Assembly (NCBI RefSeq): GCF_024701975.1
Contig: NZ_JANLNM010000012.1
Location: 62,001 to 126,000 of the forward strand
Direction of reading: 5' to 3'
DNA length: 64,000 bases
Source of the DNA: Variovorax sp. ZS18.2.2
GTDB taxonomy: Bacteria > Pseudomonadota > Gammaproteobacteria > Burkholderiales > Burkholderiaceae_C
Of the stretch, positions 9,342 to 19,780 are shown one piece after another (position 1 is the first letter of the stretch; every line of letters begins with the position of its first letter). A program made the translations under genes and the position numbers. A model generated the notes under the pieces. It did no database searches. It saw only the letters and a program-made list of their open reading frames with translations, and was not told where the DNA came from.

Positions 9342-9611
9342 ATGTTGAATGTTCGTCAAATTCTAGTGACCGCCCGCGGCAGCACTGTGCTCATGGTTTG
9401 CATCGCCGCCGCGGCTGCCGGGCTAGCCGCCTGCGGCCAGCGCGGTGCGTTGTACCTGCCGAGCGATCCGGCAGCTGCCCAGCGGGCCACCCTGCCGCAA
9501 CTGATCACCCCCGGCGGCTCCGGCGCTTCCAGCAACGAAGCTGCTCCCAAGCCTGCCGCTGCCAGCAGCGCGCCGGCCGCAGCCACCACCGGCAGCGGAG
9601 CGCCCAAGTGA
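9342..9611 (+). CDS. lptM: LPS translocon maturation lipoprotein LptM (YifL-like)
   Basis: 89-residue small lipoprotein. The signal peptide ends in the lipobox LAAC, followed directly by the family motif CGQRGALYLP. The remainder is a low-complexity Ala/Pro/Ser tail. In enterobacteria LptM assists disulfide maturation of LptD; the same job is inferred here. The cyaY-lptM-lysA order is the conserved one. Its stop overlaps the lysA GTG start (GTGA). Confidence 0.9.
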   Translation: MLNVRQILVTARGSTVLMVCIAAAAAGLAACGQRGALYLPSDPAAAQRATLPQLITPGGSGASSNEAAPKPAAASSAPAAATTGSGAPK

Positions 9612-10879
9612 CGAACGCTTCCCTCCCCGGCCATCCCCACATCGCACACCGCGACGGCGCCCTTCATGTCGAAGGGCTGGCCCTCGATGCGTTGGTTCGC
9701 GAACACGGCACGCCGCTGTTCGTCTATTCGAAGCAATGGATGCTGGATGCGCTGGCCGCCTACCAGCGCGGCTTTGAGGGCCGCGACGCCCTGATCTGCT
9801 ATGCGATGAAGGCCAATTCGTCGCTCGGCGTGCTGCGCGTGTTCGCCGAGGCGGGTTGCGGATTCGACATCGTCTCGGGCGGCGAACTCGCCCGCGTGCT
9901 GGCCGTCGGCGCCGATCCGAAGAAGATCATCTTCTCGGGCGTCGGCAAGACCCGTGCCGAAATGCGCCAGGCCCTGGCGGCGGGCATCGCCTGCTTCAAC
10001 GTCGAGAGCGAAGCCGAGCTCGATGTGCTGAACGAAGTGGCGCTGGCCGAAAGCCGCCGCGCGCCGATCAGCATCCGCATCAATCCGAACGTCGATCCGA
10101 AGACGCACCCCTACATCTCCACCGGCCTCAAGGGCAACAAGTTCGGCATCGCGCACGACCGCGCGGTCGAGGCGTATCGCCACGCCGCAAAGCTGCCGGG
10201 CCTCGAGGTGATCGGCATCGATTGCCACATCGGCTCGCAGATCACCGAAGCCTCGCCGTATCTCGACGCCTGCGACCGCGTGCTCGACCTGGTCGAGGCC
10301 ATCGAGGCGGCCGGCGTGCCGATCCAGCATCTGGACTTCGGCGGTGGCCTGGGCATCGACTACAACGGCGAAGTGCCGCCCAAGGCCGATGACCTCTGGC
10401 AGCAACTGCTCGCCAAGCTGGACGCGCGCGGCTTCGGCCAGCGCAAGCTGGTCATCGAGCCCGGCCGTTCGCTCGTCGGCAATGCGGGTGTGTGCGTGAC
10501 CGAGGTGCTCTACACCAAGCCCGGCGAAGACAAGAATTTCTGCATCGTCGATGCGGCGATGAACGACCTGCCGCGCCCCGCGATGTACCAGGCCTTCCAG
10601 AAGATCGTGCCGCTGCGCATCCGCGCCGGCGATGCGCCGACCTACGACGTGGTCGGTCCGGTCTGCGAAAGCGGCGACTGGATCGGTCGCGACCGCGCAC
10701 TCAACGTGCTGGCCGGCGACCTGCTGGCCGTGCTCTCGGCGGGCGCGTACTGCATGAGCATGGCCAGCAACTACAACACGCGTCCGCGTGCGGCCGAAGT
10801 GCTGGTGAGCGGCCAGAGCGCCACGCTGATCCGTCGCCGCGAGACGATGGAAGACCAGCTGCGCAACGAACAGATTTAA
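9608..10879 (+). CDS. lysA: Diaminopimelate decarboxylase LysA
   Basis: PLP-dependent last step of lysine synthesis (meso-DAP to lysine), cytoplasmic. The 423-residue protein has the PLP lysine in YAMKANSSLGVL, GCGFDIVSGGEL, HIGSQITE, the phosphate-binding FGGGLGIDY, EPGRSLVGNAG and the C-terminal GPVCESGDW and SAGAYCMSMASNYN motifs. The GTG start at 9608 overlaps the lptM stop by four bases, which settles the start and implies coupling. The stop codon overlaps the msrQ stop on the other strand. Confidence 0.97.
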   Translation: MTNASLPGHPHIAHRDGALHVEGLALDALVREHGTPLFVYSKQWMLDALAAYQRGFEGRDALICYAMKANSSLGVLRVFAEAGCGFDIVSGGELARVLAVGADPKKIIFSGVGKTRAEMRQALAAGIACFNVESEAELDVLNEVALAESRRAPISIRINPNVDPKTHPYISTGLKGNKFGIAHDRAVEAYRHAAKLPGLEVIGIDCHIGSQITEASPYLDACDRVLDLVEAIEAAGVPIQHLDFGGGLGIDYNGEVPPKADDLWQQLLAKLDARGFGQRKLVIEPGRSLVGNAGVCVTEVLYTKPGEDKNFCIVDAAMNDLPRPAMYQAFQKIVPLRIRAGDAPTYDVVGPVCESGDWIGRDRALNVLAGDLLAVLSAGAYCMSMASNYNTRPRAAEVLVSGQSATLIRRRETMEDQLRNEQI

Positions 10880-11535
10880 GAAGTGGTGCTGCGCAGCGGC
10901 TTCTCGCCGCCGCGCGCGCCGGCGGGCGCCTTCGCCTTGCGCTTGCTCGCGTAGTTCCACACGCGCCACCCCAGCAGCACCGCGATGATCGCTGCGTAGA
11001 CGAACACTTCCGCGAAGTTGTTCTTGCCCGCGCGCATCCAGAAGAAGTGCAGCAGGCCCAATCCGGCGATCACGTAGACCAGCTTGTGCAGCATCTGCCA
11101 GCGCTTCGCGCCCATCGCCTTGATCGCGCGATTGAACGAGGTGGCCGCCAGCGGCGTCAGCAGCACGAACGCCGAGAAGCCCACCAGGATGAATGGACGC
11201 TTGGCGATGTCTTTCGCGATCTCGCCCCATTCGAAGCTCATGTCGAACCAGCTGTAGCACAAGAGGTGCAGCACCACGTAGAAATACGCGAAGAGGCCCA
11301 GCATGCGGCGAAAACGAGCGAGCGCATTCCATTTGCTGATGACGCGCAGCGGCGTCACCGCCAGCACGATGCAGATGAAGCGCAGCGTCCAGTCGCCGGT
11401 CGCGCGGATCAGGTACTCCTGAGGGTTGGGTCCCAATTGTCCAACGACCACGCCGTAGGCCAGCCACGCGAACGGCAGCAGGCACAGCACAAAGACGAGG
11501 GGCTTGGCGGCGGGATGGAGCAGCAGCTTGTTCAT
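10876..11535 (-). CDS. msrQ: MsrQ haem-binding membrane subunit of the MsrPQ methionine-sulfoxide reductase
   Basis: 219-residue inner-membrane protein that passes quinol electrons to periplasmic MsrP. About six membrane segments are visible; histidines in helices (FYVVLHLLCYSWFD, QMLHKLVYVIAGLGLLHF) fit the ferric-reductase-like fold. It is transcribed after msrP with a gap of 46 bases. A charged Lys/Arg-rich C-terminal tail follows the last helix. Confidence 0.93.
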   Translation of the reverse strand: MNKLLLHPAAKPLVFVLCLLPFAWLAYGVVVGQLGPNPQEYLIRATGDWTLRFICIVLAVTPLRVISKWNALARFRRMLGLFAYFYVVLHLLCYSWFDMSFEWGEIAKDIAKRPFILVGFSAFVLLTPLAATSFNRAIKAMGAKRWQMLHKLVYVIAGLGLLHFFWMRAGKNNFAEVFVYAAIIAVLLGWRVWNYASKRKAKAPAGARGGEKPLRSTTS

Positions 11536-11581
11536 GGCGTTCGGGTCGCGCCCCCGCGGGCAGCAGGGGTGCGCGCCCGCA

Positions 11582-12595
<1,014 letters not shown>

Positions 12596-12709
12596 GACAG
12601 GCCTTTCGCGTGAATCGTTGTACTCAGGGTAGTTCGTGGCATGCCCTGGTTTGGTTACGCGCCATGGCGGCGCGCGGTTTCAATTCTTCGCGAAAGGCGG
12701 CGGACGCGC

Positions 12710-14026
12710 CTACAGCGTGCCGTAGCTGTGCAGGCCGCTCAGGAACATGTTGACGCCGAGGAACGCGAATGTCGTGACAGCCAGGCCGCCCAGCGCCCAC
12801 CACGCAGCCACCGTGCCGCGCAGGCCCTTCACGAGCCGCATGTGCAGCCAGGCCGCATAGTTGAGCCAGACGATCAGCGCCCAGGTTTCCTTCGGGTCCC
12901 AGCTCCAGTAACCGCCCCAGGCGTCGGCCGCCCACAGGGCACCGAGCACGGTGGCGATGGTGAAGAAGGCGAAGCCGACGGTGATCGACTTGTACATGAC
13001 GTCGTCGAGCACTTCGTTGGCCGGCAGGCGGGCCGCGATGCGCTTGCGCCCCAGCAGGATGCCCGCGGCGATCAGCGCCGAGATGCCCGCGTAGATCACC
13101 CAGTAGCTGCCGCCGGCTTCCTGCACGCGCTGGCGGAACGCCACTGGTACGAAGCACAGCGCCACGCCCAGCAGCCAGATCGGCGTGAGCTTGTACCAGC
13201 GGGTCTCGGTGGCCTGCTCCTTGATGAGGTAGGCGAAGGCCACCATCGCCGCGAGCGCGAATGTGCCGTAACCGATGAAGTTGGCGGGCACATGCAGCTT
13301 CATCCACCAGCTCTGCAGGGCAGGTACCAGCGGCTGGATTTCATGCGCCTCGCGCACGATCGTGTACCAGAGCAAGAAGCCGACCGCGGCGCTCACCACC
13401 AGCATCACGAAGGCGCCGAGTGCGCGCGTGTTGTAGCGCTCTTCGAAGTAGAGGTAGAACGCGGCCGTCAGCCAGCAGAACAGCACGAACACTTCGTACA
13501 GGTTGCTCACCGGGATGTGGCCGATGTCCGGGCCGAGCTGGTGGCTCTCGTACCAGCGCACCATGGTGCCGATCAGCGCCATCGTCACGGCCGCCCAGGC
13601 CAGGCGCGAGGCGATCGCGTCGAAGGTGTCGGCCTGCTTGCCGCCGAAGAAGCCGAGCCAGTAGAACACCGTGCTCATGAAGAACAGCACGCTCATCCAG
13701 AGGATGGCCGACTGGCTCGAGAGGAAGTACTTGAGCCAGAACACCGAGTCGGCGCGCGCCAGGTCGCCCTGGTAGGAGGTGATCGCCAGCAGCGAAGCCG
13801 CGGCTACCACGATGGCCAGCACCCGCAGCGGGCGCCAGAACCAGCCGATGGAGATCATCGCGATCACCGCGGCGGCGAGGATCGGCTTCTCGTAATAGTC
13901 CATCGACCCCGCATAGCGCGTGAAGGCGAACAGGCCGCCGGCCAGCACCAGCGCCGCGAACACCCAGTCGAACAGGTTGCGGCGCGAGAGCCAACTTTCA
14001 TTGAGCGTGAGGGTCGTGGTGTTCAT
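12710..14026 (-). CDS. ccsB: System II cytochrome c biogenesis protein CcsB (CcsA/CcmC type)
   Basis: 438-residue polytopic membrane protein that, with ResB, exports haem and attaches it to periplasmic apocytochromes c. Many membrane helices are present, and the tryptophan-rich WWD haem-handling motif reads WGGYWSWDPKETWALIVW near residue 370. Conserved histidines flank it. The start overlaps the resB stop by four bases. The gene cluster cytochrome c4-resB-ccsB is the usual betaproteobacterial arrangement. Confidence 0.95.
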   Translation of the reverse strand: MNTTTLTLNESWLSRRNLFDWVFAALVLAGGLFAFTRYAGSMDYYEKPILAAAVIAMISIGWFWRPLRVLAIVVAAASLLAITSYQGDLARADSVFWLKYFLSSQSAILWMSVLFFMSTVFYWLGFFGGKQADTFDAIASRLAWAAVTMALIGTMVRWYESHQLGPDIGHIPVSNLYEVFVLFCWLTAAFYLYFEERYNTRALGAFVMLVVSAAVGFLLWYTIVREAHEIQPLVPALQSWWMKLHVPANFIGYGTFALAAMVAFAYLIKEQATETRWYKLTPIWLLGVALCFVPVAFRQRVQEAGGSYWVIYAGISALIAAGILLGRKRIAARLPANEVLDDVMYKSITVGFAFFTIATVLGALWAADAWGGYWSWDPKETWALIVWLNYAAWLHMRLVKGLRGTVAAWWALGGLAVTTFAFLGVNMFLSGLHSYGTL

Positions 14027-16206
14027 GGTGTCGCCGTTGGTTCTTTGTCCAGTGCGAGCAGCTTGTGCTTGAGATGCTCGAATTCGCGGTCGCTGTCGAT
14101 CGTCTTGCGGTTGACCGAAAAGGCCATCGTGGCGGCCGTTGTGTTGTCTCCGGAAGCTGCGCTATCGGGCGTGAGCCACACCCAGAGGCGCCGCTCGCGC
14201 ACGTACAGCATGGCAAAAATCCCGACGATCAGCAACAGGCAGCCCAGATACACGACGTTCTTGCCGGGGGCGCGCGCCACCTGGAACACGCTGGCCTGCA
14301 CCTGGGTGAAGTCGGTCATCATCATCGCGACGGGCGCCGGATAGAAGTGCGCATCGCTGATGGCCAGCACCGCCTGGGTAAGGTAGGCCTGCGATTTGTC
14401 GTCGCTCGGCAGGGCCGCGAGGCCTGCGCCTTCGCGGCTCAGGTTGAGCACTTCGAACAGCACGTCGTTGAGGATGCGCACCAGCACCGCGCCGGCGCGT
14501 TCGCGCTCGGCCTCGGGCACGTTGACTTCCATGAATTCGGCAATCGCCTGCCAGCCGCCGGCCGTCGTGGCATCGGCGCGGGCGCGCTCGCTGCCCGAGA
14601 ACAACGCGAGCGCGCGGGTGGCCGACACGCGCAGCTGCTCGGCCATTTCGGGCCGCTTCGGATCGCTCGCCTTGGCCACGTAGCGCTCGATGGCGCGCGC
14701 ACGGGTGTCGGCATCGCCGAGCGCGGTACGCATGCGCACGAACCCGTCCATGGAGCCCTGCTCATCGGCCGGCACGCGCAGGTAACGGAACGGGTCTTCG
14801 GGCTTCTCGCGCATGCCGAGCAGGAACACCGGCTGGCCGTCGCCGGTGTCGACCGGCACCATGTAGTTCTGGTACTCCCGCGCCTGGCCGGCGGCGTCGC
14901 GCAGCTTGTAGCCGATGCTCGGGCCGATGTTGCGCAGCACCTTGGGCTTGTTGGTCTTGTTGGCAGCACCCAGGCGCGACTCGAGGCTGTGGCGCAGGTC
15001 GACCTTGCGCACGTCGGCGCCGCTCCCCAACGCGCCGCCGTCGGCGAAGTTCTCGACGTTGATCACGCGCAGCGCGGCGTACTCGAGCGTGAGCTTGTCC
15101 TTGCCATTGGTGATCTCGGTGTTGGGGCCGCCGATGATGCCTTCGACCTCGAAGGGCTTGGCCGCGGCCGCCATCGGCACCGCCTTGAGCTTCACCTTGG
15201 AGCCGCCGTCGTCGAAGCTCGACTGGTAGATCTCCACGCCCTTGTAGCTGGCCGGATGGTTCACCTCGATGCGCGCCGGCACCTGCGCGCCGGTCTCGCG
15301 ATCGTGCAGCACCACCTCGCTCGCGAAGAGCTTGGGCATGCCGGTCGAGTAGTAGTCGACGATGAACTTCTTGAGCTCGATGGAGAACGGCAGCTCCTGC
15401 AGCAGCACGCCGTCGGCCTGGTTCAGGATGGCCACGCTGCCCTGCCCGCCCTCGGGCACGAGGATGTTGCCGCGGAAGGTCGGGTTGTTGACCGAGAGCC
15501 GGTGCTCGGGGGCCACGTCGGCGATCATGCCGCCGCCGGTGAACACGCTCTTGCCGTTGAACCAGGTCTGCGCGCGCACCACGAGGTCGCCGTCGAGCAG
15601 GCCGCCGATGCACACCAGCACGATGGCGCTGTGCGCCGCGATGTAGCCCAGCTTGTGGGCGCCGCCGGCACGCGCGGCGACCATCCAGCCCGGCGCGGTC
15701 TTGCCGTCGCCCGAGCCCTCGCGAGAACCATCACGCTGTTGCAGCTTGACCTTCCAGCCGCCGCTCACCAGCAGCTGGCCGATGCGGTTGGCGGCCGCGT
15801 CCGGCGTTTCAGCAAGCTTGTTTTCGGCGCGCTGGCCGAAGGCCTTCAGGCTCTGCGCACGGATGTCTTCCTTGAAGGTCTTCAGGTCGACCAGGATGCG
15901 CGGCGTGTTGCGTGCGATGCACAGCGTGGTGCTGATCACCAGGAACAGCAGGATCAGCAGAAACCACCAGGCGCTGTAGATCGAATCGAGCCGCGCCGCG
16001 CGGAAGAACTCCGCCCAGAACGGCCCGAACTGATTGATGTAGTTGTTGATCGGCTCGTGCTGCTTGATGACCGTGCCGATGATCGAGGCGATGCAGATGA
16101 CGGTGAGCAGCGCGATCGCGAAGCGCATCGACGAGAACAGCTCCACCGCCGCGCGAAGCACTTGCGGGCCGCGATGAACGCGAAGGCCATGGGTGGAGAC
16201 TGACAT
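14023..16206 (-). CDS. resB: System II cytochrome c biogenesis protein ResB (Ccs1)
   Basis: 727-residue membrane partner of CcsB. Three helices lie near the N-terminus (AIALLTVICIASIIGTVI and WWFLLILLFLVISTTL visible), then a fourth after a hydrophilic loop. A large periplasmic domain with ESRLGAANKTNKPKVLRNIGPS follows, then a final helix (VVYLGCLLLIVGIFAMLYV) and a short cytoplasmic tail. Length is typical for proteobacterial ResB. ATG at 16206 is preceded by GGAAAGGAGG-like sequence. It lies 113 bases after the cytochrome c4 stop, behind a terminator. Confidence 0.94.
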   Translation of the reverse strand: MSVSTHGLRVHRGPQVLRAAVELFSSMRFAIALLTVICIASIIGTVIKQHEPINNYINQFGPFWAEFFRAARLDSIYSAWWFLLILLFLVISTTLCIARNTPRILVDLKTFKEDIRAQSLKAFGQRAENKLAETPDAAANRIGQLLVSGGWKVKLQQRDGSREGSGDGKTAPGWMVAARAGGAHKLGYIAAHSAIVLVCIGGLLDGDLVVRAQTWFNGKSVFTGGGMIADVAPEHRLSVNNPTFRGNILVPEGGQGSVAILNQADGVLLQELPFSIELKKFIVDYYSTGMPKLFASEVVLHDRETGAQVPARIEVNHPASYKGVEIYQSSFDDGGSKVKLKAVPMAAAAKPFEVEGIIGGPNTEITNGKDKLTLEYAALRVINVENFADGGALGSGADVRKVDLRHSLESRLGAANKTNKPKVLRNIGPSIGYKLRDAAGQAREYQNYMVPVDTGDGQPVFLLGMREKPEDPFRYLRVPADEQGSMDGFVRMRTALGDADTRARAIERYVAKASDPKRPEMAEQLRVSATRALALFSGSERARADATTAGGWQAIAEFMEVNVPEAERERAGAVLVRILNDVLFEVLNLSREGAGLAALPSDDKSQAYLTQAVLAISDAHFYPAPVAMMMTDFTQVQASVFQVARAPGKNVVYLGCLLLIVGIFAMLYVRERRLWVWLTPDSAASGDNTTAATMAFSVNRKTIDSDREFEHLKHKLLALDKEPTATP

Positions 16207-16236
16207 CGGGTGGGCGCTGGAAAGGAGGAAAAAGCA

Positions 16237-16273
16237 AAAGGGCGGGCCATCCTCCTGGATCGGCCCGCCCTTT
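16237..16273 (-). terminator. Intrinsic terminator after the cytochrome c4 gene
   Basis: Twelve-base arms AAAGGGCGGGCC / GGCCCGCCCTTT with a 13-base loop. Read on the minus strand the hairpin is followed by TTTTGCTTTTT, as in a Rho-independent terminator for the gene ending at 16320. It sits 31 bases before the resB start, so resB-ccsB probably has its own promoter or depends on readthrough. Confidence 0.8.
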
Positions 16274-16319
16274 GTTTGGGGTTGTTGTCGGCGGTTAGTT
16301 CACGCTGGAAAGCGCGGGA

Positions 16320-17003
16320 TCAGCGCAGGCCGGCGATGTAGTCGGCCACGGCCTTGATTTCGCGGTCGTTGAGCTTGGCGGCAACGCCGGTCATCGGGAT
16401 GCTGTTGTTGCGCACGTTCTCGCGGAAGGCCGTGAGCTGGGCGATGGTGTACTCAGCGTTCTGGCCACCCAGGCGCGGGTACTGGGCAGGAATGCCGGCG
16501 CCGTTCGGGCTGTGGCAACCTGCGCAGGCCGGGATCTGGCGATCGCCGATGCCGCCGCGGTAGATCTTCTCGCCGAGGGCGATGATGTCCTTGTCCTTCG
16601 AGAAGCCCGTCTTGATCTTCTTCGAGCCGACGAACCAGGCGATGTTGCGCATGTCCTCGTCGGACAGCGCCGCAGCCAGCGGCTTCATGATCGCGCTCTT
16701 GCGGGCGCCGGACTTGAAGTCCTGTAGTTGCTTGAGGATGTATTCGGGATGTTGTTGCGCCAGCTTCGGGTTGGCCGCGATGGCCGAGTTGCCGTCGGCG
16801 TTGTGGCACGAAGCACAGCTCTGGCTGTTGGCCGGCGTTGCGTTGAACACCGTGTCGCCCTTGGCGGGATCGGGCTTGGCCGGCTTGGCGACAGCTGCTG
16901 CGGGGGCCGCTGCATGTTCATCGGCTGCAAAACTCGCGCTGGCTGCACTACCCAGGACGACAGCCATGAGGGCTGCAAGCAGAATATTGGCAAACAACTT
17001 CAT
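16320..17003 (-). CDS. Dihaem cytochrome c4
   Basis: 227-residue periplasmic electron carrier. The signal peptide ends near ASASFAADE; two haem-binding motifs follow, CASCH (about residue 62) and CAGCH (about residue 160), each in a class I cytochrome c domain with a distal methionine (ALSDEDMRNIAWF and later repeats). The two-domain layout identifies cytochrome c4, which passes electrons to terminal oxidases. Its maturation genes resB and ccsB follow on the same strand. It is divergent from engB. Confidence 0.93.
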   Translation of the reverse strand: MKLFANILLAALMAVVLGSAASASFAADEHAAAPAAAVAKPAKPDPAKGDTVFNATPANSQSCASCHNADGNSAIAANPKLAQQHPEYILKQLQDFKSGARKSAIMKPLAAALSDEDMRNIAWFVGSKKIKTGFSKDKDIIALGEKIYRGGIGDRQIPACAGCHSPNGAGIPAQYPRLGGQNAEYTIAQLTAFRENVRNNSIPMTGVAAKLNDREIKAVADYIAGLR

Positions 17004-17073
17004 ATCGGGGGCTTAGATTTATGGCGCAAAACCCCGCGATTCTACAATGGCGCCCCGTTCCGAAAGCCCATTG

Positions 17074-17823
17074 ATGACCTCCCCGCGCGCCAAGTCCGCC
17101 GCTTATCCTCCCCGCGCGGCCCCCGCCGCGGACCCACAGGTCGCCGAACGCGAGCGCGTGGCCCTCGGCTGGCTGCACACCGCCCACTTCCTCACCAGCG
17201 CTCCGCAGCTGGAACACCTGCCTCCGGTCGACCTTCCGGAGATCGCCTTCGTCGGCCGATCGAACGCGGGCAAATCGACCGCCATCAACACGCTCACCCA
17301 GCAGACGCGCCTGGCCTTTGCCTCGAAAACGCCGGGCCGCACGCAGCACATCAACCTGTTCGGCATCGGCAAGCAGAAGGTCGACGACGCGGTGCTGGCT
17401 GACCTCCCCGGCTACGGCTACGCGGCCGTGCCGAAGGAAGCCAAGCTGCGCTGGCAACGCGTGATGGGCAACTACCTCATGACGCGCGAAAGCCTGCGAG
17501 GGGTTGTCCTGATGTGCGATCCGCGCCACGGTCTGACCGAGCTCGACGAGATCCTGCTCGATGTGATCCGCCCGCGCGTGCAACAAGGCCTCAAGTTCCT
17601 CATCCTGCTGACCAAGTCGGACAAGCTGACGCGCAGCGAGGGCGCCAAGGTGCTGTCGATTACGCGACTCCAGGCCGGCGGCGGCGAGGTCAAACTGTTC
17701 TCGGCGCTGAAGAAGCAGGGCGTCGGTGACGCAGCCCAGTTGCTGTGGCAGTGGGTGCACCCGGAAGGCGGCGCGGCGCCGGCTGAAGCCCAGGAAACGC
17801 CGGAGCCACCGGAAGAGACCTGA
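17074..17823 (+). CDS. engB: Ribosome-assembly GTPase EngB (YihA/YsxC)
   Basis: 249-residue essential GTPase of 50S assembly. G1 is GRSNAGKST, G2 TPGRTQHIN, G3 DLPGYGYA, G4 LTKSDKL and G5 FSALKKQG. An in-frame ATG nine codons earlier (17047) is possible; I chose MTSPRAKSAAYPP because the upstream piece overlaps the divergent promoter. It has a longer basic N-terminus and an acidic Pro/Glu tail compared with E. coli. Confidence 0.94.
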   Translation: MTSPRAKSAAYPPRAAPAADPQVAERERVALGWLHTAHFLTSAPQLEHLPPVDLPEIAFVGRSNAGKSTAINTLTQQTRLAFASKTPGRTQHINLFGIGKQKVDDAVLADLPGYGYAAVPKEAKLRWQRVMGNYLMTRESLRGVVLMCDPRHGLTELDEILLDVIRPRVQQGLKFLILLTKSDKLTRSEGAKVLSITRLQAGGGEVKLFSALKKQGVGDAAQLLWQWVHPEGGAAPAEAQETPEPPEET

Positions 17824-17905
17824 GGCCGAACGGCTGCATTGACCGTCCCGCCTGCTCCGTTCACTATCAAAACAATAGCGACAGTCAACCAAGGAGACAA
17901 GAAGC

Positions 17906-18817
17906 ATGATCGAGACCTTCCAACGCAGCCTGCCCAACGGCACCACCCTGAGCTGTCGCACGAGCGGCAAGCCGGGCCAGCCGCTGATGGTGTTCCTGCA
18001 CGGTTTTCCCGAGGCCGCGTTCATCTGGGACGAACTGCTCGATTACTTCGCGGACCCGGCCCACGGCGGCTACCGCTGCGTGGCGCCCAACCTGCGCGGC
18101 TTCGAGAAATCCAGTTCGCCGACCGAGGTGGCCGAGTACAAGGCGCACCTGCTGATCCAGGACATCCAGCAGCTAGTCGCCACCGAAAGCGCCGACGGCA
18201 CGATGGCCGCGCTGGTCGCCCACGACTGGGGCGGCGCCTTCGCCTGGGGCTACGCCAACGCCTTCCCCGAGCAGGTCGGCAAGCTGGTCATCATCAATTC
18301 GCCGCACCCCGGCACCTTCACGCGCGAACTGCGCAACAGTGCGGCGCAGCAGCAGGCCAGCGCCTACATGCACTTCCTCGCGCGCCCCGATGCCGAGGCG
18401 CTGCTCGCGGCCGATGACTTCAAGCGCATGTGGCCCTTCTTCACGCTGATGAAGGCCGGCTCCGATGGCTTCGGTTGGCTGACCGAAGAAGTGAAGCAGC
18501 GGTACCGCGAGGTCTGGAGCGCAGGCCTCACCGGCGCCTGCAACCTCTATCGCGTGACGCCGATGAAGCCGCCACTGCCGGGCCAGACCGTCGACGGCAT
18601 TCCGGTACTGCCGCGCGAACGGTTCACGGTGAACGTGCCGACCTTCGTGTTCTGGGCGCTGGACGACGCGGCGCTGCTGCCGGGCCTGCTCGAAGGACTC
18701 GAGGAATACGTGCCGAAGCTCGAGGTCAAGAAGGTGCCCAACGCGACCCACTGGATCGTGCATGAGCAGCCGCAGCTGGTCGCGCGCGAGATCGAGGCCT
18801 TCCTGCAGCGGAGCTGA
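17906..18817 (+). CDS. Alpha/beta hydrolase, epoxide-hydrolase-like
   Basis: 303-residue cytoplasmic alpha/beta hydrolase. The oxyanion motif HGFPE lies near residue 32; the nucleophile elbow is HDWGG (Asp nucleophile, as in epoxide hydrolases and haloalkane dehalogenases); NSPHPGTF and the catalytic His in ATHWIVHEQP (about residue 285) are present. The HGFPE-x-HDWGG combination points to soluble epoxide hydrolase or fluoroacetate dehalogenase relatives; the substrate cannot be told. A clear RBS (AAGGAGACAAG) precedes ATG 17906. It is a single gene between engB and the REP-like element. Confidence 0.8.
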   Translation: MIETFQRSLPNGTTLSCRTSGKPGQPLMVFLHGFPEAAFIWDELLDYFADPAHGGYRCVAPNLRGFEKSSSPTEVAEYKAHLLIQDIQQLVATESADGTMAALVAHDWGGAFAWGYANAFPEQVGKLVIINSPHPGTFTRELRNSAAQQQASAYMHFLARPDAEALLAADDFKRMWPFFTLMKAGSDGFGWLTEEVKQRYREVWSAGLTGACNLYRVTPMKPPLPGQTVDGIPVLPRERFTVNVPTFVFWALDDAALLPGLLEGLEEYVPKLEVKKVPNATHWIVHEQPQLVAREIEAFLQRS

Positions 18818-18827
18818 TTCCTGGAAA

Positions 18828-18887
18828 CCGTTCGGGCTGAGCCTGTCGAAGCCTTGCGCGGTGCTTCGACATGCTCAGCGTGAACGG
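18828..18887. repeat. Dispersed palindromic (REP-like) element
   Basis: An interrupted inverted repeat: arms CCGTTCGGGCTGAGCCTGTC and the partly complementary GACATGCTCAGCGTGAACGG around GAAGCCTTGCGCGGTGCTTC. It lies between convergent genes. This CCGTTCGxxCTGAGCCTGTCGAAG type of element is, from memory, a common intergenic repeat in Comamonadaceae; it may also act as a bidirectional terminator. Confidence 0.7.
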
Positions 18888-18895
18888 GTCGGCCT

Positions 18896-19780
18896 TCAGT
18901 AGATCTTCGGCTCGCCGTCGGGGCGAGTTTTGAAGCGACGGTGCACCCAGTAGTACTGGGATGGCATCGCATCGATGTACCCCTGCAGCCGCTCGTTCAT
19001 GAGGGCCGTGTCGGCCTCCACGTCGTCGGTAGGGAAGTTCTGCCACGCAGACTTCACCTCGATCTCGTAGCCGCCGGGCGTGAGCTTCGCCACCACCGGC
19101 ACCACCTTGGCTCTGCCCAGCCGCGCGAAGCGCGACAGCGAAGGCACGGTCGCGGCCTGCACGCCATAGAACGGCACGAAGATCGTCTGGTCGCGGCCGA
19201 AGTCCATGTCGGGCAGCAGGTACAGCAGCCCGCCCTTGCGCAGGCCCGAGAGCACCGGCTTGATGCCGTCCACGCGATTGAGCGCCGCCACGTCACCGAA
19301 GCGGGTGCGGCCTTCGCGAATCCAATCGTCGACCATCGGGTCACGCTGCGTCGTGTAGATCGTGGCCGAGGGCCGCGCCGTGTGCATGGTGAGCGCCGTG
19401 GCCGCTGCATCGAGGCCGTAGAAGTGCGGCGCGAACAGGATCATCGGCGTATCGCCCTCGGCGATTTCGCGGATCTCGGACGCCGAGCCCACGATCTTCA
19501 AGCGGCTCGCCACGACCTTCTCGGGCGCGTGCCAGAGCCAGCTGCGGTCCAGCCATGACTGCGCGACGAAGACGAAGGTCTCGCGCGCGATGGCGCGGCG
19601 CTCGGCTTCCGATTTTTCAGGGAAGCACAGGGCGAGGTTTCGGTCGACCACGCGCCGCCGCGGCACGGCGATGGTGTGCAGCAGGCGGCCGAGGATCTTG
19701 CTGAAGCCGCGCACCACCGGCAGAGGCAGCGGTGCAAGCACCCGCATGAAGCCGATACCAAGTCGGGAGCTGAGGCTCAT
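18896..19780 (-). CDS. Lipid A biosynthesis acyltransferase (LpxL/HtrB family), second copy
   Basis: 294-residue membrane-associated acyltransferase adding secondary acyl chains to lipid A. The catalytic HX4D-like motif is in LFAPHFYGLDAAA, with later YLLPDMDFGRDQTIFVPFYGV and the C-terminal PSQYYWVHRRFKTRP typical of the family. The ATG at 19780 overlaps the preceding acyltransferase stop (ATGA), so the two genes form a coupled pair. Which one acts as LpxL and which as LpxM cannot be decided. Confidence 0.88.
   Translation of the reverse strand: MSLSSRLGIGFMRVLAPLPLPVVRGFSKILGRLLHTIAVPRRRVVDRNLALCFPEKSEAERRAIARETFVFVAQSWLDRSWLWHAPEKVVASRLKIVGSASEIREIAEGDTPMILFAPHFYGLDAAATALTMHTARPSATIYTTQRDPMVDDWIREGRTRFGDVAALNRVDGIKPVLSGLRKGGLLYLLPDMDFGRDQTIFVPFYGVQAATVPSLSRFARLGRAKVVPVVAKLTPGGYEIEVKSAWQNFPTDDVEADTALMNERLQGYIDAMPSQYYWVHRRFKTRPDGEPKIY

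Noticed and set aside
9356..11485. 709-codon minus-strand frame opposite lysA
   Set aside because: Crosses lptM, lysA and msrQ; no sensible protein and LysA motifs are complete.
14065..16203. 712-codon plus-strand frame opposite resB
   Set aside because: Arg/His/Gly/Val-rich shadow translation without motifs; resB on the other strand is unambiguous.
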